From assembly GCA_027886175.1 (NCBI GenBank), contig JAJNNQ010000026.1:28414001-28478000 (forward strand): a DNA stretch of 64,000 nucleotides, read 5' to 3'. The notes below the pieces were generated by a model. The model saw only the letters and a list, made by a program, of their open reading frames with translations. It was not told the DNA's origin and searched no databases. The translations under genes and the position numbers were made by a program. Below, piece after piece: positions 24,910 through 36,900 of the stretch. The DNA is from Phylloscopus collybita (lineage: Eukaryota; Chordata; Aves; Passeriformes; Phylloscopidae). Position 1 is the stretch's first letter. Each line of letters opens with the position of its first letter.

Positions 24910-27900
24910 GCAGTGTAGTTGTGTCAACTGAGGTCAGATGAGAATGTGTATGATAGTTTAATGAGTATTGCCATGACAGCAAAACTTAGCAGTGCAGAGA
25001 AATACTGAAAACCTCTTCACAGACAATCTGGGGTTAGTACTGCTTCTTTTAGGCTTGGTGTATCAGACACCCTGGAGTCATTGAACTTAACAGAGAAAGC
25101 TGAATGTCACAAGGAGGCTATTTAAAGATTACCTAACAATACCACCTTCAGTGTGGTAGTAGAAAAACCAGCTCTTCTGCAAGAACAAATGAGATTCAGC
25201 AACTGAAGAGATAGATGACCCGACTGAGATAAAGTTTTAGCAGTAGAGGAGACTGAAATACTTTTAAAAGAGATATTACAGAGGAAGGACACAAAGGGCC
25301 ATAAAAGATGTGCTGAACCGGATCAGAAGCTTAGTAAGAGTGAAGGTATGTCTGGATAGGAAGAATAATTATCTTCCTGGAGCAGAAAAGCATATATATG
25401 CTCACTGTGTATGCCAGAAACTCTACACAAGGAGGGATAGGGGACAGTAAACACTGCAAAGTTCTCAGAACCTACAATATCCACCCGTTGACATTTGAGT
25501 CTGAGATGGCAAGATACAAACTGAAAACAAATGATGACAGAGCACAAAGAGTTAGATAAAAGCCTATCAAATAAAACCAGGTGGGGCAGACTACTTCATC
25601 CTCAGTCAAGAGACACAATTCAAAACAAAGCACAGACAGATTAAAGATACCGGCAAGGAACCCCTGCTTCCACATTGGTATATCTCCACACCTTATATAA
25701 TGAGCTAAACTTTCCAGCTAAACATTCCCCTTCCTTATACCCCGGCTCTCAGGTGTATGCAAAGGCTCATGGGGAAAAGGAGAAACACCAGCAGTGCGGA
25801 TGCTTTATTTGTAAGATGAAGCTGCTGCTGCTGCCCTGCTTGCCGTGTCCTCGCTGAGCTCTGCTGAGGCTGTGTCGCTGCCTGCTGGAACACAGCTGCA
25901 CTGCAGCTCCGAGCACTACAGACTCGGGAGATTGCTTCTGGAAGTATTCTCTAAACCAGTAGTTATCAAGCATACAGAATAAGAGCTGACTGACACAATT
26001 TTTTTTTTTGCCATCCCTCCACCCCCCAGCCCAAATCCTGAGATTCAATGACGCTGTCTAAATAGCTGCTGAGTTAGGATTGATCTGCCACTCAAAAATC
26101 ATATTTGTTCAAAAGGTCTTCTTCGAGAGGTTATTCTAATGAAAGCTGGGATAGTTTTCACTAGAATAACATCTAATAGCTCTGCATACCTTCATGCTTA
26201 AGAAATTTATTCAAACTCATTCTTAAATGTGGGCCGTGGGCAAATAATGTATTGATGTCAATTGGATAGAGTTTTATGATCCATAAAATAAATATGGAAA
26301 GGTCTATTTCGTAAATATTGTACTCGATTGAAGTGATACATTTGAAATAAAAATGACATTACTGCTTTTCACAGTGACACAGCCAGTTCTACCTGTGTTT
26401 CCAAAGCTCATCTTACAGGAGTTGCTAAAATATAAGATGTTCTATATGTGACAAATCTGTTCCCTGCTACTTGTAGTCTTGTGGTTGAATGTCACAGGAC
26501 ATAACACACTTTGAGTGTGGGTTCTCACCATATATTTGTCAATGATTTCTGCTGAAGTGATAGCTTATACTTTAACAAAAGGCTTATTGGAAGGTTGAAC
26601 AAGAAAATGCATTTGCAAAAGACATTCTTATGCCTTCAATATCAAATCAGATCTGCACTTTTTCCCTGGTCATTGTAAAGTCATACTATACTGACTGATT
26701 TTGCAAGCCTAATAGTGGGAAATAGGACAACTGTAGAATATACTTTCTATATCTGAAGTAGAAGCTAGTTGTTGCTCCATCCATTATTCTTAGAAAGGGT
26801 TATCATAAAAATTGTAAAGCATTGGAAGAACCCACACTTCTGAACCAGTTCTTCTGCCATTATAAACACCTAGTTTTAGGGATCAGCATGCAGAAGTGCA
26901 CAGATAAAAGAATGGTTGAGATATGGTTCCACTGAGTAATGATTTCTCTTTACTCTGTGGTGATGTGTGGGGCTTTTCAGAGCAAATACAGAACAAATGT
27001 GCTGTATCTTTTTCTTACACAGTGCCATATATTCCAATGGATTGCCTGATGAATATTCCTTTCTAACTACTTTCCGGATGACTGGGGCCACACTTCAGAA
27101 ATACTGGACTATTTGGCAGATACAGGATTCTTCAGGGAAAGAACAAGTTGGAGTGAATCTCAATGGTCAAATGAAAAGTGTTGAGTTTTCTTATAAAGGA
27201 GCAGATGGAAGACACCAAACGGCATCATTTTTACATTTGCCTTTCTTGTTTGACTCCCAATGGCACAAGCTTATGATAATTGTGGAAGCGTACAGTGTCA
27301 CACTTTTTATTGACTGTATTAAAATAGAATCCTTAAACATAAAACCCAAAGGGAAAATCAACACGGATGGCTTTGCTGTGCTTGGAAAACTTAAAAATAA
27401 TCCTCAAATTTCAGTTCCCGTAAGTTTCTAAGTATTTTATTACTTCAAAAAGTGTTTTACATTAAATATGGGATTTTATTTTGTGGAATGCATGTTTAAA
27501 TTATTTCTGAAAGCAGAAATGGCAGAATATAACTCCTTGGCAGGTAATTACTAGCTGTTTTTTTTCAATTTTGCACTTATACCTTGTAAATTAAGAGATG
27601 ACCCAGGTTAAATTTCAATAATGAAAATTCTTAGACATCCCTGTACTTGTTACAACAAGTTTAAAGTAAAAAATGAAGACATACTTTTAAACTGTACCTC
27701 ACACTGCCAAAAAGGTGGACACAGGCTAACCAGTGTTGTGTAAATCTGAAAGGGAAAACATTGCAACAAAAGAAGCATCTCATGTTTCATCAGGTCTGTA
27801 TGTTTAGTTGCTGTATTGCACTGAATTGAAATCAGTTTTACATGAGAATGCCAGCAGAAAGCTGCCCCATGTATCTGAAGGGATCTATCTGGCATGCTGT

Positions 27901-30900
27901 TACAGATGTGGATTAGGGAGCGTCAATAGCTGAAAAGTTATTCTAATTCTGTTGAAAACAAGAGTTAGTCCTTGAAAATGTCATTAAGAATAATGAATTA
28001 AGAATTAAGAATATCAGCTGGAGCTGATAATGTGGCAATTAGCATATTACAAATTAGCATATGTATCTTAGCTTTGCTAGATGCTCTGAACAATGCTGAT
28101 GGATGAATAGACAGGTGGGATGATGAAAACATTACACATTACTTATATTCTCTGCATGTTACTAGGATGAAAAAAATTCTGTGCAAATATTGTTTTCCTC
28201 TTCAGAAGGATAGTTAGATTAAATGCAGAGAAAGGTTTAGGTATTAATGCAATAATTTTACAGCACTTGATATACAATGTTAGAGCAAACTGTGCCCTCA
28301 AGTTAGACACAGAGTCATCCCTTTAAAAATGAGGAGGGTTCTTTGCCTGTTGAAGTAGTATGATAGTTTACCTGACAAATGAGGAGAGAGATGTGGTATC
28401 AAGGTCACTTTGGCCTTCTGTTGATACTCTGACTGACATTTGGCCAGGATTAAAGAAGTGGGAAAATGCAGAAAAGCAATGTGGAATCTTATCCCCTTTC
28501 CTCTCCAGCCTGTGTTTTGCAGAGACTTGGCTCTTTTCAGCAAGGTATACAAGTGAGCAGCATTGATAACCCAGGGCTCTTCAGGCATTTGGTGGGGGAA
28601 AACATCTGGCATTAAGTTCTGCCTTTCCTGTGTTTAGGACTGTACATCTTTAGGAGCCAGTGTGGAGCTATAGTACCTATAGGACAACCTCCTTTAAGGA
28701 TGAAAGAACAAAATGGAATTAAATAATTTTTATAATTCACCACTTAAAATGCAAAATATTTGTTTATGACTTTAACATGTTTCTGGGAAGATTTGGTCAT
28801 ATGAAGTATATTTCATGAAAAAAAGTAACATATTTGCATGACTTATGCTTTGAAACAAGAGTATGAGACACACTTCTTAAAAAGAATAATGAAACACTGG
28901 AACAAATTATCAGGGAAGACATAGAGTAAGCGTGACACTATATTCTTAAGCTGAGCTTGGATGTCTAAAAATACAGTTTATTTTTCAATCAGTTCAGACA
29001 GAACTGACTGAGGACTCCCTAGACTGAATTCCATGACCTGTGCTGGGAAGCCCAAAAGAGCAATGGTAGTGGTTCAACCTGATATTACAATAATGCCGAT
29101 TTAGGAACCCCATATCCTCTGAAATGATGATAAAGGAATTACATAGTCAGATGGACTAGTAATTTTAAAATGTCTATTTATATTGAAGAAATTTCTGTTT
29201 TAGCCTGTGTACTTTATTTTTCTTTAAATTGACTAAATAAATCTGTGTTTGGGGCTATTCTAGTCTTTAACTTGCTTGACTATAAGCTTAAATATCTCAA
29301 CAATCTTGATTATTTAATATGCCCTAGGCACAGCTTTTAATTTACTCCCAGACATTGTTAAAGTATATTACTTCCAGTGGTATAATTTTAAAAGGATATA
29401 AATTATGTGTTTCTTATTCTTTTTTGCAGCATTCTGGTGAGGGCCCTATTTATCTTGCAGAATAGGTCAACTTCTCAGAGGTGCACTGTAATAGATATAA
29501 TTTTAAAGGGATTCTTTAATGCTTGTTATTTACTATGACTAACTAGGAGAATAATAGATACAATTCCATCAGAAACTGCCTCCTGCCCTTCAGCCTTTAC
29601 AAAGATTTATTCCAGGATTTCTGGAATGCTTTATGGAGGGCGAATTTGTACACAGATTCACAGCTGCATTTTATCTTTTCTTTTTTAGATAAAAATATCT
29701 AAAAGTTTTTTCTTTTTTATCTGAAAGTAATTAATATATTTCATTATAAACTCTAAGCAATACAGGATTTAGCATCACTCCAAAACTGAAGAGGAATTTA
29801 CTTCCTAAATTACATGTTTTTTATAGGAAGGTATGGGAATTAATTTCTCACTGCTCACATGATAACTTCTGTGAGGTTATATAATTGTCTTAATTCCTGT
29901 GATTTCAGAGGCATTACCATGGTTTTTCATAATAGACACTGAACACTTTGCTAGAAGTGACTCTCGGTCATTATTTAATTGACATTTAATGCTGTTAACT
30001 AGCTCAGGGAAGCTACATGACTTGTAGCATCTAAGAGGAAGCCGCTTGTCAATATTTGTTGAAGAGGGATTAATTTGCACCACAGAACAGATTGTGTCTG
30101 TGTACTGTAAAAAGTCACATCTTGGTTTTTTTTCACCCTTTGAATTCTCACATTCAGAAGGCTGAACCCCAGCTATGGAAAGCCAAATAACACCGGAACT
30201 GGCTGTAATGGTCAAAGGCTTTAAAAAAGGTCCAAGGAAGATGAAGCTCTAAGAAGCTATTTCATAGATGTTGAAAATGGATAAAACATGTTTAAAATAG
30301 CTCTGGAATGAGATGCATGTAAATATATGTAGTTTATTCTTGGTCACGTAACAAATGTACTAACAGCTAACAGCAGACCTCTCTTAGAAGAAACATAGAT
30401 ATCCTTGACAAAATATTGTAGAAAATCTCCACATGAAAAATTGCTTAGCTGAGTTGTACTTCCCCCAGAGGGATGACTTCCCCTGGATCATCACCAAGCC
30501 AGCAATAGCCCAATGGAGTACAGGGAGCCAGATCTCCAAGAGGAGACCTACAACTGTTCTCTGAGGGTTTTCCTTAAAGCTATGGTACTGCTAAATGCAT
30601 CCCTGCGACTGATTTTATACTGAAAATACCACTCTACATATTTAGGTGTCATTTGCATTTTACCTAACCTTCTCCCCTCTCAACTGAAGCACTAATAAGA
30701 CAACTGAATTACATGGTTGATACTGAGATGTACAAAGATGGTGGGCACTTGCCGGAATTTCTGTAGAACTTAAGAAGACAAAACAGTGAACAGTAAGACA
30801 CAGTTAATTATACCTGTGCTGACTAAGAAATTAAGATGAAGCAGAAATCCTGTAGGAGACCTGCAAAATGTGTGTCAGGAATACTGACCTATGGGTCTTA

Positions 30901-33900
30901 CACATTCTTTGTAGTTTAATTTCGAATAGTAACTAAGCCCCATACAGCCACTTGCTCACTCTACACCACGGTGGGATGAGAATTGAAAAACTAAAAGTAA
31001 GGAAATTTCTGGATTGAGATAATGACACTTTAATAGGTAAGGCTCAAGCCATGCACACAAGCAAAAGAAAACAAGGAATTAATTCACCACTTTCCAATGG
31101 CAGGCAGGTGTTCACCCATCTTTAGGAAAACAGGGCTCCATCACATGTAACAGTGACTTGGGAAGACAAAGAGCATCCCTTCAAATTCCCTCTGCCCTTT
31201 CCTTCTTCTTCCAGCTTTATATTCTGAGCATGATGTCATATGGTCTGGGATATCCCTTCAGTTGGGATCAGCTATCCTGGCTGTGTCCCCTCCCAAGTCC
31301 TTGTGCACACTCAAGCCTCCTTGCTGATGAGGTGGGGTCAGGAGCAGAAAAGACCTCGACTCTGTCCAAGCACTGCTCAGCTAAAACAAAATCATCCCTG
31401 TGCTACCAACTCTGCTCCCAGCACAGATACAAAATACAGCTCCATACCAGCTACTGTGAAGAAAATAAGCCCTACCTCAGGCAAAACCAGCACACCACCT
31501 TTGGGTTAAAAAGGTTACTTTTTAATATCTTTGCTTTGTGATTTCCCCTAAATTATCTGAGGTTCATTTCTGAGAACTTTGTGACTATATTTAATCCTTA
31601 ATAACACTTTGTATTGATAACAGTTGAATACCTATATGAGACACCTTCAAAATTGTGGCATCTTTAAATCCACTTAACATAATCAACAAGATCATTGTGA
31701 AATACTGGCAAGGGAAAAGGTACCTTGACAGCAAGGCTAGAACATATTAGCCCTTCTCTTATCTCCTAAATCAATGGGAAGTCAGTCACATCTTTTACTA
31801 TCTTGCCAACAGAAGAGTGTTATTTTTTTCATTTTTAAAAAGTTAGAGAAGTTTGTTTCCTATCAGCTTTTGTTTTGTATAGCCTCAAGGCAGATAGAAT
31901 TAACTTGCTTCTTTCCATAGCTGGTAGAGTGCTGTGTTTTGGATTTAGTGTGAGGATAATGTTGACAACTTGCTCTTGTTTGGGGTGTTGCTATTGTATG
32001 GCTGCCTTAAATTAGTATTAGTTCTTTTATATGTATATTATGGCACTTAATGGGCTATTATTATGAAGGTTTGTAAATGAGAAGTGGGTGAAGGACGAAA
32101 GGAATTGGCTCACAGATGATGGTGTCAATTAACAGGTGAAAGAGAAAAGGGTACTGCTTCTGTTGTGCTCCAGTCTCAGCACTCTGGAAAATGTGATGAC
32201 TGCAAAGGAAACAGAACAGTAGAGATCTGATAAAGAGGATTTCAGGAGTGGCAGCGCCTCGGCTGGTTTATGTCCCCTCTTTAAAAGACATCCAGAATTA
32301 GGGGTGGGGGAATGCAGGGGGAAGCATTGCTCCACCTGTAGCTATTGACATTAAATACCTAGCGTTTAACCCTCTGTGTACTGTGCCCGTATTCCTTTTA
32401 CACACTCAGCCAGTGTGACCTCTGACCCGAATTAACATGCTCTTTTCTCCTTTGCCAGTTCGAGATCCAGTGGATGGTGATCCACTGCGACCCCCTGAGA
32501 CCCCAGCGCGAAGGCTGTGACGAGCTGCCCGCTCGGGTGAGACATCTGTCCTGTCCTGTCCTGTCCTGTCCGCCGCTGCAGCCCACGGAAATCTCATTTT
32601 TTCTCCCCCTTCCTGGCCGGCGATGTTCTTTTTTACCATACCTGCCTGGTACTCGGCGCTTTTAGAAATACAACCCCCAGAGCAGCAGCAGCCGCCGCCT
32701 CATTTTAACCCTTGGGTGACCTGCTGTGTGCCTGGCCCCCGGCGGGCTGCTTGTCCGGGCGCTGCGGGCGCTGCTGTGCCTCCAGGCAGAGCGGCTGTCG
32801 CGGCCGCCCCCGGCACCGCCGCCGCACCGGGAGCCCGGCGGCGGGAGACCCGCGGGCGCGACGGGGTCGGTGTCCCACCCGAGAACAGCAAGGCAAAGGG
32901 TTAATGCGCTGCTGGCACTCCGTCCTCGCCTGCCCGGCCACCAGCCCTCCTCCAATCCCCTCCACCCTGCCCAGGGCCGGGCCGCAGCCGGGAGGGGCTC
33001 CGGCCGCGCTCACCTTTCTCCCGCCCGCCCCGGCAGCCGCAGGCTGCTCCCTCCATCCATGGCCCGGCGCCTCCTGCCCCTGGGGCTTTTCCTGCAGGCG
33101 CTTTGCCTCGGCCTCGCTCAAGTGAGTTTGTTCTGACTTCGGCTCTGCTTTGTTGTTTGTTTTTTTTTTCTCCCTCGCAGGTAACCCAGACGGGGATCGA
33201 GGTAAGTGCGAAGGAGCGGACGGAGCTCGGGGTGCGGGTGCGGAGGGACCCAAGGCGGCTCTGCCGTGCCCTGGCGCTCGCCCGCCGGAGGGGGCTTGTC
33301 CCGTGTCCCCCCGGTAGCTGTGGGTGAGGCGGCAGGGGCGGGCTGACCGCAGGGCAGCGGTGCCTGTGTGTGCCCACCTGAGAGCACAGGGAAGGTAACA
33401 CCGGCGGGGCTTGAGCTCCACATGCAACTGCCGCTGGACGGAACATTCCTGGGAACTCTGGTGTGCGGAGGAAACGCGTCCAGAGCAGCAGTGCTGTGGG
33501 GACCAAGGGACCGGGCTCAGGGCCCGGGGCAGTCTCCTGCTCACAGAGCCCCGTTGTGGGGCCGCGGGCAGAGCTCACTCCAAGAACAGAGCTCCCCATT
33601 ATGGGCACGGAGACCTGTAACAGCCTTTCCCTGGACCTGTAACAGCCTTTCCCTGAGCTTCCAAGGCTGGCGGCGCCTGCTACCTCCCCTCGGGAGCCCG
33701 GGGCTTTAAAGTGCCTCTGTAGATGTTAGTGCAATCCTGAGGAACCAGGGGACTGCTGAGCCCGTCAGTGAAGCAGGGAAAGGGTTAAATCTTCATTGCT
33801 AGCATGAACTCTCAGGAAGACTGTCTCGTTTGTGTTGTCAGAAAGAGTAACTAGTATAGTGAATTTCGGTGCTTGATTTGCAAAGATCACTTTTCTTTCT

Positions 33901-36900
33901 GCCACCCTGTCATTGCGGTGTGGCATTCAGATCCTGCTGGGTGGGGAGTGGAGCTCACCCGGCCCTGCCAGCATTGTGGGCACAGAGGAGTGGCTGGGCC
34001 CGGGGTGGGGGTTAACACCTTCCCCACTCCTTTGGTGAGGGCAGTGCTGCCAGTCCTCACAGTCACAGTCCAAGTAGGATATAGGGCCCGTGGGGTGAGG
34101 ATGCAGGTCCCTGTCACAGCTGTGGTCTCCTGAATAACCCATAGCCTCTAACTCTTCTGGTCCCCCCAGGATGGCTCTGTGGTTTGTCAGGCTCTAATTG
34201 CTCCTTTTCTTCACTCCTTGTCAGAGAGGCCCCCCTGGTCCACCAGGCCCCCCAGGTCCACCAGGGCCACCAGGAGTTCCCGGTATTGATGGCATTGATG
34301 TAAGTGTTTTCCATGCCTGCCTAGGAAATAGGAAAAGCCTTGAGGTGTATCTACATTGTCTGTCAGCCTTTGATCTGCAGGAATTTGAATCTGGATGCTG
34401 GTGCATGAAGGAATCAATGGGTCTCATGCTCTGTAATGGGCTGGAGTAAGGGGAGAAAGCAGATTTTCAGATTATCTTTGGTATAGAAAACTCAGGATTA
34501 TTTATTTTATGTAATAATCAGCATCATATGTTGTGATTATCTGCCATTAATGGGGTGTAGGGATTTTAGAAATCTAATCTCAAAAGGGACTACATAGAAC
34601 CATTCATACTAAATCATGTTAAGGATTTGTGGTATTACTCCTGATAGGAGTAGCTATGTGTGTTCCCTTGATTCCTGTCAGAAGTTTCTGTGATGATTTC
34701 TGTTAGTCTGCAGTAGAAATGATGTGGATTTAATATCTATTTTCTACAATAAGGGTCAGCTCAGGATTATTTCTGATAATGTGTAAATCAGTGAATTTCA
34801 TGAAGGACCATAAAAGGTTGTCGTGGTTCCAACTAACACCTTCTTTTTCATATCTTGGTAGGGGGAGAGAGGCCCGAAGGGCCCCCCTGGTCCACCGGTA
34901 AGTCGTTTCAACTTCTTTTCATTGTTTCTGTGAGAGAAGAAGTTTTGAGTTTTGCTTCTGCTTCCCTCTGTGAAACATGCTTAACTGTCCTTTTAAACCC
35001 TGAAGGGTCCGGATGGGGATGCAGGCAAACCAGGATCCCCTGGCTTGCCTGGAGAGCCGGGAGCTGATGTGAGTACACTTGATTTTCTAGAATTCCTTTT
35101 TTTCTTTTTTTTTTTTTTTTTTTTTGGTCCTCAAGAATAAGTAGATAAAGCACAAAGGCTGTTGGTGCTGCCACCTGGCCCTGGAGAGGGTGCTGGGCAG
35201 TGCTCAGCAGGGAGGACTCCTGCTGAGCCTCTGGAAGCCACCTCTGGTGGCAGAGCAGGGCAGAGAGGGCATGGGGAGGGTTGGCTGATGCATCTTCTCA
35301 TCCTGTGGAAAACAATAGAGAAAATCAAAGTTTCGACATCATCTAGTGTTGATGGCCTTTTAGGTCATACCTCTTGAATAAATTTGTGCCATTAAAAATG
35401 CCTTCAAACATTTTTGGGAAACTTCATTTTTTCTCTCTTGACAGCACTGTTTGAAAGCTTTTCTTGTTATGAAGCAAGCTGGTTGCATTAGTACTTAGAT
35501 GTCATGCCAGGAGGTAGACAAGCTTATGTTTAATTTACATAAGGTTTTAAAATTTTATAAGTCTAAAATATCAAAAATAAAGTTTATATACCACAAACCA
35601 GTGTTTTAGAGGTTATTGCAAATTATATAAGTGAAAAGGCCTCGTATCTATTTAATGAAATGCTGTTGGAGGTTAATATTTAATTTGCTTTTGGGAAAAG
35701 ATTGAGTGGATGTGAAGCTGGAAGAGTCTTTAATTAAACTGTGCAAATTTCATTTCTGTAAGAGCAAATGGGCTTTGTGAGTGACATCTCATACCCCTTC
35801 ACTTTTTCCTAAAAACAGACCCACAACCCATTTGTACATGTCAAAACTTGTGTATTCCCTCGTATTAGTGGATGAGTGGAAATGTAATACTGGAGTACAG
35901 TCTTTTGAAATATTGAACATTTTTTACTTTAACTTGAAGAAAAAAAGAGATGTTATTGTACTTCCACTGTGTATTCAACTTTTAATTGGTGTTTTAGATT
36001 TATAATACCTTCTGTGTTTAATTGATGACGCAGTTTTGACTTTTTAAATCTCATTTTATTTCAAAAATTATTTCAGTGTCAGGTTTAATAGACTGTAAAA
36101 AGGTACTGTACAGTAATTGCTTGTAATGATCATGTAAGCTTTCAAAATCAAATTGTCGGAACAATTGTGTGAACACTTAATTGCTGGAAGTGTACCAAAA
36201 GAAGTGGAAGTGTACAAAAAAAAAAAGTACTAGATAAATGTAAAAGAAAAACTCCTCTGGATAGCTGGAAATTTCTAAGCCATATGAGTTGACTATAAAA
36301 TTGGAAATAAAAGGAAAAATAAGAACTCCAAATTCATTCCTGGTTATAATATCATAATTGGTTTTTAATTTTAGCCACATAGACAAGTTCAAAGGGCAGA
36401 TTTAAATCCAGCCTGGTAGCTTTCTAGGTTTTTGTTTTGTGTTGTTGTTGTTAATGAAACTTTTATTTGAAATGGACAACAGTGAGGGTTTTTGTTTTTA
36501 ACCTTAGTCATGAAATAAATTCATCAATCTCCCATTAAAAGGAAATAAGATCACGTGAGGAATATATATGTATAATTTATATGTATATATATACAAGTAC
36601 ATATATAAATATATATATACATATATAAATTTAATATAAATGTATAATTTAATTGTGATTTAACTGAATAATTCTTGAAGATACATATCACAGACACTGA
36701 TATTTGTCACCAGAAGCTAGTACATTGAACTTGTGCAGTTCTATCTCTGCCTGTAAATAAATATTTAGCTTGCAAGTCTCTTGCAGTTACTGATTTTATT
36801 TAATAGCTTCATTTTCCAATGTTGTATAATGTTTTCTGTGGTGATTAAGAAGAACAAGTAACCCTTGCATTAACATTCTATGTCTTACTTCCAAAGGGAT

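Larger units (their letters stand above)
20368..27022 (+). other. COL9A1: COL9A1 intron 4 (6655 bp)
   Basis: The largest complete intron. It holds a GC-rich minisatellite island (21535-21960) and a 58-T tract (24851-24908). No exon or recognisable transposon was identified in the rest. Confidence 0.9.

Noticed and set aside
31158..31541. 127-codon plus-strand open frame in intron 5
   Set aside because: No domain, no splice sites that join to COL9A1 in frame, and an overlapping frame in another phase is equally open.
32705..33544. 279-codon minus-strand open frame across the short-form promoter and exon 1*
   Set aside because: It lies in a GC-rich region where stop codons are rare, is antisense to well-supported exons 1* and 7, and has a low-complexity Pro/Arg/Ala composition without a domain.
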